A stretch of 64,000 nucleotides of DNA, taken from NCBI RefSeq assembly GCF_003287875.1, contig NZ_QMKK01000042.1, positions 186,001-250,000 of the forward strand, read 5' to 3'. Of this stretch, positions 1 to 8,424 are shown one piece after another. Within the stretch, counting starts at the first letter, position 1. Each line of letters opens with the position of its first letter. Source of the DNA: Martinezella tropici. Lineage in GTDB: Bacteria > Pseudomonadota > Alphaproteobacteria > Rhizobiales > Rhizobiaceae. Under the pieces are notes generated by a model, which saw only the letters and a program-made list of their open reading frames with translations, had not been told where the DNA came from and did no database searches. Made by a program: the position numbers and the translations under genes.

Positions 1-308
1 GGATCGGCAACGGCGTAGGCCGGGTCGGCGATCATATCGACGAAAGTTGACCGGTTTGGATAGCGCACCAGCGCCACCGCATCCCAGGATTGGCCGGGTT
101 CGGCGCAGAGTGCGGTCGCCCCATCGCCGGCAAAAAGGATTTCGGCGCCGTAGCGGGCAACGATGGGACCGGCCATGGCAAGGTAGTCGAGATAACGCTG
201 CCTTCCGCCGTCAGCTTTGAACCGAAGCAGGTTCAGCATGACGATGGGCTGGCCGTCGTCTTCGGCAAGAAAACGGTCAATATCGGCGGCAGTGACTTTG
301 ATCAACAT
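1..308 (-). CDS. DUF1330 family protein (3' end outside window)
   Basis: The reverse strand encodes a small alpha/beta-barrel-type protein beginning MLIKVTAADIDRF and containing the pattern IVMLNLLRF, then YLDYLAMAGPIVARYGAEI and a YPNRSTFVDMI segment. This is the usual order of DUF1330 (dimeric ferredoxin-like fold, function unknown). About 102 residues are visible, so almost the whole domain is present, but the stop lies beyond base 1. The ATG at 308 has a GGAG-type ribosome binding site about 7 bases upstream. It is divergent from the AraC-type regulator at 429, which may control it. The family call is good; no reaction can be assigned. Confidence 0.8.
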   Translation of the reverse strand, partial: MLIKVTAADIDRFLAEDDGQPIVMLNLLRFKADGGRQRYLDYLAMAGPIVARYGAEILFAGDGATALCAEPGQSWDAVALVRYPNRSTFVDMIADPAYAVAD

Positions 309-428
309 TATTCTCCGGTGAAACGGCCCCGAGGTATAGGGGTCTCGTGAAATCCTCCGGCAAACTATGCTATCGCTTCTGCACGCTCCATAATGCAGAC
401 TCCAGAAGACTTTATCTAAAGCCCAAAA

Positions 429-1367
429 ATGGATCCTTTTCTTGATCTAATTCGACTGCTGCAACCGCGCGCTGCTCTTTTGGGTAGAGGCATGGACGCC
501 GCCGGTGACTGGGGCCTGAGCTTTCCGGCGCTGGGAGATCTTTTGTTTTTCTGGATAGAAGGCGGCAATTGTCAGTTGATACGACCCGGTTGCGATCCGT
601 TGCTGCTGGAAAAGGGCGACTTCGTGCTGCTGCGCACAACGCTTTCCTTTACACTGACCTCAAGTCAGGAAGTAGAGCCATTGGACAGCGTCGCCGCGGT
701 GGCCGCTAAACAGGGGGGCCGCTTGAAGCTGGGCTCCGGTCCGGAAAGGCAGATTTCGCTCCACATGGGCAAATTTCTGTTCTCAGCAGCCAACGAGGAT
801 CTCCTGGCAGGGCTTCTTCCGCCCATGGTTCAGATACCCTCGCATTCGCCCAAACTCCACCGGCTTCACAACCTGCTCACGCTAATAGAATCCGAAGCCC
901 GCGACCCTGGGCCGGCAAGCGAATTCATCATCATCCGTCTCGTCGAACTGACGCTGGTCGAGATTCTCAGGATGCCGGCCTCGGATTTTCCGGAACAAAG
1001 TCTGGGAGCCGCCGGTCCGGGCCTGCTCGCCGGCCTTCGCGACCCCGTTACGTCCAAAGCCATTCGGGCCATGCACGAAAATGTTGGGCAAGATTGGACG
1101 GTCGGAGCTCTGGCAAAGCTTTGCGGTGTTTCCCGCTCTGCTTTGGCTACCCGTTTCCAATCGCTCGTCGGGATCGGACCAATCTCGTATCTTTTGCGGT
1201 GGCGCATGGCGCTTGCGAAGGAGGCCCTCAAGTCTGGGACGGCAAGGGTGGAGGAGATCGCCTTTTCAATTGGCTACAAGTCGGCAAGTGCGTTCAGCAC
1301 TGCCTTCACCCGCGCCGTCGGCTGCTCGCCAAGCCGTTTCGCAGAAAGCTCGTTCCGCTCTTCATAA
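429..1367 (+). CDS. AraC family transcriptional regulator (cupin-type N-terminus)
   Basis: A 312-residue protein. Residues 1 to about 190 look like a cupin-type ligand domain (FFWIEGGNCQLIRPG, then LEKGDFVLLRTT). The C-terminal 100 residues are a double helix-turn-helix of the AraC class: IRAMHENVGQDWTVGALAK is followed by LCGVSRSALATRFQSLVG and, for the second helix-turn-helix, IAFSIGYKSASAFSTAFTR with a closing GCSPSRF. The length is normal for the cupin_6/AraC architecture. It is divergent from the DUF1330 gene, with about 120 bp between them, so it probably regulates that gene and possibly itself. The inducer cannot be read from the sequence. Confidence 0.9.
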   Translation: MDPFLDLIRLLQPRAALLGRGMDAAGDWGLSFPALGDLLFFWIEGGNCQLIRPGCDPLLLEKGDFVLLRTTLSFTLTSSQEVEPLDSVAAVAAKQGGRLKLGSGPERQISLHMGKFLFSAANEDLLAGLLPPMVQIPSHSPKLHRLHNLLTLIESEARDPGPASEFIIIRLVELTLVEILRMPASDFPEQSLGAAGPGLLAGLRDPVTSKAIRAMHENVGQDWTVGALAKLCGVSRSALATRFQSLVGIGPISYLLRWRMALAKEALKSGTARVEEIAFSIGYKSASAFSTAFTRAVGCSPSRFAESSFRSS

Positions 1368-1416
1368 GAAGAGCAGAGTTGAACCATCCAAAATTCTTAT
1401 CGGTTCGGGTCGACGC

Positions 1417-2097
1417 TCAGGCCCTGCGCTCCGCGTGCTGATCGACGTTACCGGCCATATTCTCCCAGCCGGACAGCGCCATTTCCGCCGCGGCATGCAG
1501 TTCGACCCGTTCCGCTCCATCGCGAGCGCGGATCGCCATGCCGCTTTGGACGATCTGCACGAACCTTGCCAGCCTCGTCGTATCTGCCGAGGGGACAAGA
1601 TCACCGTCGCTCTTTGCTCTGTCAAAGCGCGCCTTGAGGATGTCGAAACCACCTGCGCGGGTCGCTCGCATGAGTTCGCTCAGGTCGGAGTGTCCTTTAC
1701 TACCCACGGTGGCGAGTGTCGCCATGCACCCGCGAGGCAGATCGCAATCTCCACCGGTCATCGCGACCGCGGAATCCTCGAGGAATGCGAGAGCCGCCTC
1801 TTTCGCAGTGGACGCCTTTCTGAACCGCGTCCATACGAGCCCCTCGTAGGTCGTGTAATAGTACTTAAGCGCTTCGGCATAGAGCTCATCCTTCGAACCG
1901 AAGGCAGCATAGAGGCTCTTCGTGCCGATCCCCATCTCATCCGTCAGATCAGCGATGGAAGTTGCCTCGTAGCCTTTGGTCCAAAAAAGTCTTGTCGCTT
2001 TGGCGAGTGCTGTAACGCGGTCGAATTCTCGCGGTCGACCGCGCGAGCGGAGGGGCCGTTCTGAAGCTTTAGGTGACGATGGAGAATTATTGTGCAT
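1417..2097 (-). CDS. TetR/AcrR family transcriptional regulator
   Basis: A 226-residue protein starting MHNNSPSSPK. The N-terminal helix-turn-helix is typical of TetR proteins: RGRPREFDRVTALAKATRLF, then TSIADLTDEMGIGTKSLYAAFGSKDELY. The C-terminal half is the variable ligand domain (DLPRGCMATLATVGSKGHSDL resembles the TetR_C-type region of SDR-linked repressors). An ATG at 2109 would add four residues. The start at 2097 is preferred here, but neither has a strong ribosome binding site. It is divergent from the SDR at 2180, and a repeated 17-bp element between the two genes is a likely operator. A local repressor of the SDR is the simplest reading. Confidence 0.9.
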   Translation of the reverse strand: MHNNSPSSPKASERPLRSRGRPREFDRVTALAKATRLFWTKGYEATSIADLTDEMGIGTKSLYAAFGSKDELYAEALKYYYTTYEGLVWTRFRKASTAKEAALAFLEDSAVAMTGGDCDLPRGCMATLATVGSKGHSDLSELMRATRAGGFDILKARFDRAKSDGDLVPSADTTRLARFVQIVQSGMAIRARDGAERVELHAAAEMALSGWENMAGNVDQHAERRA

Positions 2098-2168
2098 CGA
2101 CCACTGCATAATTCAGTTGACGGCGGTTTGCAATGGCCATACGTATTTCTACATCGATCACTGCATAA
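2095..2168. promoter_or_regulatory. Two copies of a 17-bp direct repeat, probable TetR operator
   Basis: catcgaccactgcataa at 2095-2111 and catcgatcactgcataa at 2152-2168 differ at one base and are 57 bp apart, start to start. The first copy overlaps the start codon of the TetR gene, and the second ends 11 bases before the SDR start codon. Their placement between the divergent genes, one copy at each gene, fits a TetR-type repressor binding both flanks. That the repeat exists is seen directly; that it is bound by this repressor is inference. Confidence 0.6.
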
Positions 2169-2179
2169 AAGGAAAGATC

Positions 2180-2917
2180 ATGGAATTGCTTGGAAAACGC
2201 GCCTTGGTGAACGGCGGCTCTCGCGGAATAGGCGCTGCGATTGCAATTGCTCTTGCTGAGAAGGGCGCGGATGTCGCCTTCACCTATCAGCGTTCGGCGG
2301 ACAGGGCTGCGTCAGTGGTCAAGACCATCGAGGAAAAAGGCCGCAGTGGGCTTGCCATTCAAGCCGACAGTGCCGACCCGGACGCCATCCGCCGCGCCGT
2401 CGGCCAGACCGTCGACACACTTGGAGGGCTTGATATCCTCGTCAACAGCGCGGGTATCGGAACCGCCGGCATGACCGCGGATCTGGCACTCGTCGACCTG
2501 CAGGCCATGCTTGATGTGAACGTTCGCGCGCCGGTCCTTTTTGCGCAGGCAGCAATCCCGCATCTTTCATCCGGTGGCCGGATCATCTCTCTCGGCTCCT
2601 CTCTTGCAGAGCGCGTTCCTTTCCCGGGTGTGACGGCTTACGCGATGTCGAAGTCGGCACTTCTGTCGTTCACTCGGGGCCTTTCGCGCGAACTCGGACC
2701 TCAAGGCATCACCGTCAATCTCGTTCTACCGGGTTCAACTGACACGGAAATGAATCCCGCCAATGGTGAGAATGCTGACTATCAGAGGAGCCTCACCTCG
2801 CTTGGGCGCTTCGGCGAGCCCCGTGAAGTCGCCAGCGCGGTGGCGTTCCTGGCGGGTCCCGCTGCAAGTCTGATTACCGGCGCGGTTCTCAGTGTAGACG
2901 CGGGCTTCAACGCCTGA
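2180..2917 (+). CDS. SDR family oxidoreductase (FabG-like)
   Basis: A 245-residue classical short-chain dehydrogenase/reductase. The Rossmann motif is NGGSRGIGAA (residues about 11-20, with the usual TG replaced by NG), followed by DILVNSAG (NNAG variant), catalytic Ser in IISLGSS and YAMSK as the YxxxK motif. The C-terminus LITGAVLSVDAGFNA is typical of FabG-like members. The ATG at 2180 is chosen because AAAGGAAAG lies just upstream and the methionine immediately precedes the Rossmann strand. An NADP-dependent reductase of unknown substrate, probably repressed by the divergent TetR protein. Confidence 0.9.
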   Translation: MELLGKRALVNGGSRGIGAAIAIALAEKGADVAFTYQRSADRAASVVKTIEEKGRSGLAIQADSADPDAIRRAVGQTVDTLGGLDILVNSAGIGTAGMTADLALVDLQAMLDVNVRAPVLFAQAAIPHLSSGGRIISLGSSLAERVPFPGVTAYAMSKSALLSFTRGLSRELGPQGITVNLVLPGSTDTEMNPANGENADYQRSLTSLGRFGEPREVASAVAFLAGPAASLITGAVLSVDAGFNA

Positions 2918-3098
2918 TTTGAACCCTTGCTGTGTTTGGACGTCGGGCATCACGACGTCCGGCAAGCAATTTCAAACAACCAATAATGCGTGAGGACGGC
3001 TTGTCTCTGTCAACGAGGCTCCGTAAAAGAGCTCAATGGCCGAATTTGGAAAAAGTAGGCTGGCGACTAAACACTCCCCTCCCTAGCGGCTTTCCTCG

Positions 3099-3683
3099 TT
3101 AGATCACGAAATCGAACCGTCCAAACTTTCCATCGCCGGTTTGCTTGATGTCGAGGAGCAGTGCCTCATCAAACAATCTGTCTCCGGCATTCCTCGCCTC
3201 GCCGGGAAAATAGAGCTGCGTGGTCAGGAGGCGCCCACCGGGACGCTGGACCTTGAAATGGAAGTGACGCGTTCGTCTGGGATATAGCGCGGGCACGATG
3301 GTGTTGAACCACCAGCGTCCCTGCGTGTCGGCGAATTGGTATCCGCGCAAGCGGAAGCCCACGCTGTCATAGTCGCCGTTTTCGTCCGCGTGCCAGATTT
3401 CGACAAGGCTGCCGCCAAGCGGCCGGCAACGATTGTCAAACACGAAACCGGCGACGGTTATTCGCTCGCCTCCGGGTGCATCCGAATAGAGATCCCGATT
3501 GAGCGGTGAGTTCAGCCTGAAGAAGGGACCGGCTTCCCGTTCGAGGGTCAGTTCGTCTTCATCGTCACATGCGGGGGTGAGCGGCAGTTCGGGAGCGACG
3601 TGCGCAAACGCCCTCATTCTCGCCGCCTCGATGAGAGGCAGCGTCAGAAAGGCCATCAGAAGCGAGCGTCTGGTGGAGGGCAA
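3099..3683 (-). CDS. Intradiol ring-cleavage dioxygenase-like protein with Tat-like signal
   Basis: About 194 residues from a TTG start at 3683, chosen because GGGAG lies 7 bases upstream and the protein then begins PSTRRSLLMAFLTLPLIEA, a twin-arginine-like signal. The body matches the intradiol dioxygenase beta-sandwich: ERITVAGFVFDNRCRPLGG, VEIWHADENGDYD, RGYQFADTQGRWWF, then LYPRRTRHFHFKV. This gives candidate iron ligands Tyr (RGY), Tyr (LYP) and the HFH histidines. Known family members cleave catechols using Fe(III); an exported form is a variation seen in the protocatechuate-dioxygenase-like branch. It is last in a three-gene operon behind the aldo/keto reductase. The substrate is unknown. 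Confidence 0.8.
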   Translation of the reverse strand: MPSTRRSLLMAFLTLPLIEAARMRAFAHVAPELPLTPACDDEDELTLEREAGPFFRLNSPLNRDLYSDAPGGERITVAGFVFDNRCRPLGGSLVEIWHADENGDYDSVGFRLRGYQFADTQGRWWFNTIVPALYPRRTRHFHFKVQRPGGRLLTTQLYFPGEARNAGDRLFDEALLLDIKQTGDGKFGRFDFVI

Positions 3684-3724
3684 GTCCGGTCTCCCGGTGT
3701 GATGGCGGGTTAATCGACGCGCCG

Positions 3725-4807
3725 TTACTGCAGGCGCTGCGCGGCGTTGGCCTGTGCCTCTCGGATCAGGCCGGAATACATGTTCTCCTTGCCGGGATAC
3801 CACGGCATCGTACCGATGGAGCCGAAGCCGGGAAGGGTCTCCATATGTGCGACCATGCGGGCGCGCATGCGCTCGTCAGGTAGCGGCCCCGTCATCGCCT
3901 GGACATTGTCGCTCATGTGGTCGGGGTTGGACGTACCGCAAAGTACGCTCGTGACGGCCGGATGCGCCATGACCCATTTCAGAAAGAACTGCGCCCAGCT
4001 CGTCGCACCGAATTCGGCTGCGAAACCGGGAAGCGGCTGCCCCTCGATTACCTTCATCAGCCGCGCCTTTTCGAGCGGCAGATTGATCAGGACGCCGACG
4101 CCCTTGTCGGCGGCGGCCGGCAGCAAGCGCCTCTCTGCGTCGCGGTTGAAGATCGAGTAGTTGGTCTGGATGAAACCGACATCGTCGCGTTGGATGATGG
4201 CCAGCAACTGGTCCTGCGCCGCCGACTCGTGGTGGGTCACGCCGACGTGGCCTATGAGCCCTTCCTTCTTCCAGGCTTTCATCAGCGGAATGATGACCGG
4301 CGCATTGGTGATGCTGTGGCATTGCATGAGATTGATTGTGTCACGCCATGTCCGCATGCGCGACTGCCGAAAGCTTTCGATCGCGTGGCTTTCGTCTCCA
4401 AGATATTCTCCCGTCGACCAGACCTTGTTGGCGAGGAACAACTCGTCGGATCCTTCAAACTCGCCCATGAACTGGCCGACGCTGACTTCGGCCGAGCCGT
4501 AGAGAGGTGATGTGTCGACCACGCGGCCGCCTGCGGCGACGTAACGTTTGAAGACTTGGCGGAGAGCGTCCCGGCGATCCCCGGGCTTGAGGTCGAAGGT
4601 CAGGAAGGTTCCGAGACCCAGGGCAGTGACCCGTTCGCCGGTGCGTGGCAATGTGCGAGTCAGGACATCCTGATTTGCTCCAGAAGCTGACAACGCCGCA
4701 TTCGTTCCCGAGGTCTGCGCGGTAGCGTGGGTGGCGAGAGCCAACCCTGTTGCCGCCGCACCCATCGTGCCGAGAAAGCCGCGTCTGTTGATATTCAACT
4801 GTTCCAT
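3725..4807 (-). CDS. Aldo/keto reductase with twin-arginine signal peptide
   Basis: A 360-residue protein from ATG 4807, with AGGAAA upstream. Residues 1-30 are a clear Tat signal, NINRRGFLGTMGAAATGLAL followed by an AxA cleavage site (ATHATAQ). The rest is the aldo/keto reductase barrel: VTALGLGTFLTF, VVDTSPLYGSAE (catalytic Asp and Tyr), FLANKVWS (Lys), NLMQCHS (His), then the C-terminal VTSVLCGTSNPDHM that binds NADPH in the family. Tat export fits a protein that folds and binds its cofactor before transport, which is unusual for an NADPH enzyme. It lies between the MBL-fold gene (22 bp away) and the dioxygenase, in one operon. Confidence 0.88.
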   Translation of the reverse strand: MEQLNINRRGFLGTMGAAATGLALATHATAQTSGTNAALSASGANQDVLTRTLPRTGERVTALGLGTFLTFDLKPGDRRDALRQVFKRYVAAGGRVVDTSPLYGSAEVSVGQFMGEFEGSDELFLANKVWSTGEYLGDESHAIESFRQSRMRTWRDTINLMQCHSITNAPVIIPLMKAWKKEGLIGHVGVTHHESAAQDQLLAIIQRDDVGFIQTNYSIFNRDAERRLLPAAADKGVGVLINLPLEKARLMKVIEGQPLPGFAAEFGATSWAQFFLKWVMAHPAVTSVLCGTSNPDHMSDNVQAMTGPLPDERMRARMVAHMETLPGFGSIGTMPWYPGKENMYSGLIREAQANAAQRLQ

Positions 4808-4829
4808 AGGTGTTTCCTGTTTCTGAGCG

Positions 4830-5822
4830 TCAGAACTGCCAGTTGGCGGGAACCCAGGCGTAGCCGCCATCGGTCTTCAGCATCCGGCCGAGGCCGGGGA
4901 ACGGATAGTGGAAGCCAAGAACGGGCATGCGCTCGGCGGCCGCCCTGTCGAAAATGCGCCGGCGCGAGGAAAAGGCCGTTTCCTTGTCCCGGTCCGGGCC
5001 CGGAAGCCAGGGCCTGTCGACGTTGACAACAGGGTGATAGGCAAGGTCTGCTGTCAGCAGCAACTGGTCGCTCCCGGAATGGACGAGAAAGGTGGCCATG
5101 CCCGGCGTGTGACCGGATGCGGCGATCGTCGTCAGACCCGGCACGATCTCGGCGCCGGCTTCATAAAGCTCGACATCGTTCGCAAACGGCCCAAGGCTGT
5201 TCTTGATGTTTGCCGCAAAGCGCAAACGGAATTCCTCCGGCACAGGCATGTAGGAGAGATCCGGATCGGTGCGGACGAAGAAGTCCCAGTCGGCCTTCGG
5301 AACAAACACCGTGGCGCGGGGAAAGGCCTTGCCGCCGTCTGCGGTTCTCAGATTGCCGACGTGGTCGGGATGGGTATGCGAGACGACAATCGCATCGATG
5401 TCTGCAGGACCGAGGCCGATCGCCGCGAGGTTATCGAAGATACGGCCGCCATTCGGGCCCATGGTCTTGCCGGCTCCGGCCTCGATCAGAATCCGTCGAC
5501 CGCCGGTTTCGATTAGCAGGGTGTTGAGATTGAGGGTCATGTGGTCGGTCGGCAGAAATGCTTGACGCAGGACCTCCTGAAGCTCGGCTTCCGGCGCGTT
5601 GCTGGCATAGACGCGAGGCGGGCCACCAATCACACCATCGCTCAAGACAGTCGCGCTGATGTCTCCGACGCGGAAGCGGTAGTGACCGGCATTGCCCGTC
5701 ACCGGGGACGCGGCCTGGGCGTTGGCGCTGCTGGAGCCACCCAGGCTTGGGATGAACATGGTCGATGCGCCGGCGACAGCGGACAGCATGATGGCACGTC
5801 TGTTGAGGGTAAAGGCACTCAT
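4830..5822 (-). CDS. MBL-fold metallo-hydrolase with Tat-like signal
   Basis: A 330-residue protein from ATG 5822 (GGAGG upstream). The N-terminus LNRRAIMLSAVAGASTMF is a twin-arginine-like signal. The metallo-beta-lactamase fold is clear: LNTLLIETGGRRILIEAGAG, then VVSHTHPDHVGNL (HxHxDH), ASGHTPGMATFLV (second metal His), LLTADLAYHP (bridging Asp) and GFHYPFPGLG (last His). It resembles the quorum-quenching/AttM-like and alkylsulfatase-adjacent MBL proteins annotated generically as MBL-fold hydrolases; a lactonase role is possible but not shown. First gene of the operon divergent from the LysR gene at 5992. Confidence 0.9.
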   Translation of the reverse strand: MSAFTLNRRAIMLSAVAGASTMFIPSLGGSSSANAQAASPVTGNAGHYRFRVGDISATVLSDGVIGGPPRVYASNAPEAELQEVLRQAFLPTDHMTLNLNTLLIETGGRRILIEAGAGKTMGPNGGRIFDNLAAIGLGPADIDAIVVSHTHPDHVGNLRTADGGKAFPRATVFVPKADWDFFVRTDPDLSYMPVPEEFRLRFAANIKNSLGPFANDVELYEAGAEIVPGLTTIAASGHTPGMATFLVHSGSDQLLLTADLAYHPVVNVDRPWLPGPDRDKETAFSSRRRIFDRAAAERMPVLGFHYPFPGLGRMLKTDGGYAWVPANWQF

Positions 5823-5946
5823 CAGGTTTTCCTCCGTGTGGGCGCTCAATTGCTTCATCGCTTCGCACGGGTCGAATTGACCGTGAAAGCAAACATCAAG
5901 CACCGCGTTGAGCTCGGCATCAACCATGACATGGGGCAATTGATCT

Positions 5947-5968
5947 GATAATCTGCTTTAAGTTTATC
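5947..5968. promoter_or_regulatory. Candidate LysR-type dyad (GATAA-N12-TTATC)
   Basis: A five-base inverted repeat, GATAA at 5947-5951 and TTATC at 5964-5968, lies in the 169-bp gap between the MBL-fold gene and the divergent LysR gene, 24 bases before the LysR start. LysR-type sites are usually short interrupted dyads in such gaps, so this is the best candidate there. Short AT-rich dyads also occur by chance. Confidence 0.3.
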
Positions 5969-5991
5969 GGCTTGATTAGAAAAACTTTGCA

Positions 5992-6897
5992 ATGGATCCT
6001 ATTCGCCTGGACAGCTTCGATGTGTTCGTGGCCATCGTGCGCTGTGGTGGTTTCCGCGCAGCCGCACATGAGCGAGGCGTGTCGTCGTCGGCCTTGAGCC
6101 AAACGATGAATGGGCTGGAAGAGGCTCTGGGTATCCGGCTCCTCAACCGAACGACGAGGAGCGTATTCCCAACGGAGGCAGGACAGCGCCTTCTGGAACG
6201 TCTGGCGCCTGCACTGAGCGACATCCGGCTCGCCATCGCCGAGGTGGACGAATTACGGGATAGTCCGTCTGGAACGCTTAGGATCAACGCGCCGGCGCCG
6301 GCTGTCGATCATTTTCTTTGCCCACTGGTGTTCGACTTCATGGACGTTTATCCCGAGGTGAAGATCGAGATCATCAGCGATGCGGCCGTCATCGATATCG
6401 TAGAACAGGGTTTCGATGCCGGCGTCAGGTTCGGCAAGCAGCTGGCCCAGGACATGATCGCGCTGCCACTCGGGCCCGCGCTTCGTTATGCAATCGTCGC
6501 CTCGCCCGGCTACATCAAGAGGTGCGGAGAGCCGCAGACACCACACGAGCTTGTTGATCACGACTGTATAAGACGTCGTTTCCCAGGTGGCACCCTCGTT
6601 ACCTGGCGATTTTCCGAGGGGGGCGAAGAGATCGAAGTCACTCCAACCGGCCGCTTGACGGTCAGCTCCGCACACAATGAACTGCAAGCTGCGCTGGCGG
6701 GCAGAGGAATAGCCCATGTCTTCGACGACTATGCGAAGCCGCATATCCAAACCGGCCGGCTGGTGGAGCTTCTCTCCGACTGGAGCCCGACCTTGCCGCA
6801 TTGGTTTCTATACTACCCCAGCCGCCGACTTCCGAGCGCCGCCATGCGTGCGTTTCTCGATTTCATGAGAAGCTACGACTGGGAGGCGAAGGACTGA
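5992..6897 (+). CDS. LysR family transcriptional regulator
   Basis: A 301-residue LysR-type regulator. The helix-turn-helix lies in residues 8-65 (FRAAAHERGVSSSALSQTMN, then LGIRLLNRTTRSVFPTEAGQ). The effector domain follows (VDIVEQGFDAGVRF is present here as IDIVEQGFDAGVRFG, then GRGIAHVFDDYAKPHI) and the C-terminus is FLYYPSRRLPSAAMRAFLDF. It belongs to the same subgroup as the LysR proteins at 8425 and 10580, which share the phrases NRTTRSV, EQGFDAGVR and YYPSRR. It is divergent from the exported MBL/aldo-keto reductase/dioxygenase operon and probably controls it. Confidence 0.92.
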   Translation: MDPIRLDSFDVFVAIVRCGGFRAAAHERGVSSSALSQTMNGLEEALGIRLLNRTTRSVFPTEAGQRLLERLAPALSDIRLAIAEVDELRDSPSGTLRINAPAPAVDHFLCPLVFDFMDVYPEVKIEIISDAAVIDIVEQGFDAGVRFGKQLAQDMIALPLGPALRYAIVASPGYIKRCGEPQTPHELVDHDCIRRRFPGGTLVTWRFSEGGEEIEVTPTGRLTVSSAHNELQAALAGRGIAHVFDDYAKPHIQTGRLVELLSDWSPTLPHWFLYYPSRRLPSAAMRAFLDFMRSYDWEAKD

Positions 6898-6947
6898 ATG
6901 GCGCACGCTCGAAGGTCGAGGCCTCAGGGGAACCGCCCTTCAGTGCC

Positions 6948-7442
6948 TCATTTGACCCGCTGCCATTCGATCCTGATTTCGATGCCTTCCGGCCTGCGGA
7001 ATTGTTCAGTCATGCGGTCGCCATCGACGACGAGCGTGAGATCATCACGTGTTCGCACGCTGCCAATCCAGTTCGGGAATGTCGATCCCTCGACGCGGTT
7101 TCCGCTGAATTCTCCCTTCTCATCGATGGTGTAGGTGCCGAAGAACCCGATGCTGCGTGACATGGCCATGCGATTTTCATCGTCCGTCCCCCCACCGCGG
7201 ACATTGGAAGCAAACCGCGGGACATCGGCGTCGGTCAGAACTTCCACGAAGTGCATATCGGGCGTGAAGACGAGAAGCCCGTTGGGCTTTTCTCCATAAG
7301 CAGCGATATTTCTGCCGCCGGGGTCGATCGTCGCCGACATCATACGCCAGGTTCCGACGACTTGGTTCTCCGCTGCTGTCTGCGCGGATGCAGAAGATGA
7401 CACAGTCAACACAAGCGCCAATATAGCTGATTGAACGGACAT
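6948..7442 (-). CDS. Lipocalin-like domain protein, exported
   Basis: A 164-residue protein starting MSVQSAILALVLTVSSSASA, a Sec signal peptide with an ASA-Q cleavage site. The mature part has the lipocalin-like pattern VVGTWRMMSATI early and GLLVFTPDMHFVEVLTD in the middle, then FFGTYTIDEKGEFSGNRVEGSTFPNW and a closing FRRPEGIEIRIEWQRV. This matches the Lipocalin_5-type family of small secreted beta-barrels, usually of unknown ligand. AGGAAAGGA upstream supports the start at 7442. It lies 52 bp behind the SDR at 7495 and shares its operon, divergent from the LysR gene at 8425. Confidence 0.8.
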   Translation of the reverse strand: MSVQSAILALVLTVSSSASAQTAAENQVVGTWRMMSATIDPGGRNIAAYGEKPNGLLVFTPDMHFVEVLTDADVPRFASNVRGGGTDDENRMAMSRSIGFFGTYTIDEKGEFSGNRVEGSTFPNWIGSVRTRDDLTLVVDGDRMTEQFRRPEGIEIRIEWQRVK

Positions 7443-7494
7443 GCTGTTTCCTTTCCTGTGCGTGAGATCTGTGTGTCCCAGCCGTTGCTGCACT

Positions 7495-8328
7495 TCACAG
7501 ATCCTGCCTATCGGCGGAATTCGCCACTCCCCGCTGCGCCTTAAGGGCGGCGAGGCGCGCGGACAGCGCCTGTGAGATCGAGGAATAGGCCGTGCTGCCC
7601 AGCGCCAGCCGCAATGGCGGCGTCTCGCTCTCGGCGGCTGTTATGATTGCGGACACGGTGCGCGCCGCATCTCCCCTGATTTCGAAGCTACCCTCAGTGA
7701 TCGCCCGGCGAACGGCGCCGGCAGGAGTTTCGTCATAGGCATCCATCGGTTTCGCGCAGACGAGATTGGCTCCGAAATTCGTGCCGGTTGGTCCCGGCTC
7801 GGCGATGATGACGTCGATGCCGAACGGAGCCACTTCCTGTGCCACGGCTTCGAGGAAGCCCTCGATGCCCCACTTGGTCGCATGATAGAGGCTGAACCCG
7901 GGATACGCGATCTGCCCACCTTCGGACGAGACCTGAACGATCCGCCCGCCGCCTTGCTTTCGAAGAAGGGGCAGTGCAGCACGGATCAGATGAATGGATC
8001 CGGTAAGATTGGTGGCGATCTGCCGGTCGATCTCTTCATTCGTGAGCTCTTCCGCAGCACCGAACAGGCCATAGCCCGCGTTGCTGACGATCACGTCTAC
8101 GCGGCCATGCCGCTTAAAGGCTCCTTCGACGGCCGAGACAATGCTCTCCGGCTCGATCACATCAAGCTGAATGGTATCCAGGTGCTCGCGATATTCCTGC
8201 TCAAGTTGCGTCAGTGGTCCTGAGCGGCGGAGCGTTGCAATCACCTTGTGCCCTTGGGCGAGTAACTGCTGCGCCATTTCGAAACCGAGTCCGGAAGAAG
8301 CGCCGGTAATGAACCATGTCTTTGGCAT
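7495..8328 (-). CDS. SDR family oxidoreductase
   Basis: A 277-residue SDR. Motifs are TGASSGLG for cofactor binding at residues 8-15, VIVSNAGYG (NAG), VSSEG with the catalytic Ser and YHATK as YxxxK. The long C-terminal extension and the phrase IIAEPGPTGTNFG place it in the subgroup often annotated as oxidoreductase/retinol-dehydrogenase-like. An NADP(H) enzyme of unknown substrate. It is the first gene after the promoter region facing the LysR gene at 8425, followed by the lipocalin-like gene. Confidence 0.9.
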   Translation of the reverse strand: MPKTWFITGASSGLGFEMAQQLLAQGHKVIATLRRSGPLTQLEQEYREHLDTIQLDVIEPESIVSAVEGAFKRHGRVDVIVSNAGYGLFGAAEELTNEEIDRQIATNLTGSIHLIRAALPLLRKQGGGRIVQVSSEGGQIAYPGFSLYHATKWGIEGFLEAVAQEVAPFGIDVIIAEPGPTGTNFGANLVCAKPMDAYDETPAGAVRRAITEGSFEIRGDAARTVSAIITAAESETPPLRLALGSTAYSSISQALSARLAALKAQRGVANSADRQDL

Positions 8329-8424
8329 GTGATTTTCCTCATCTGTTCATCGCCGAATGTAGACCCGCACGATTGGTGATATAAGGCTGCCAATTTGAGA
8401 TGAAGTGGTGAGGATAAATCACGA

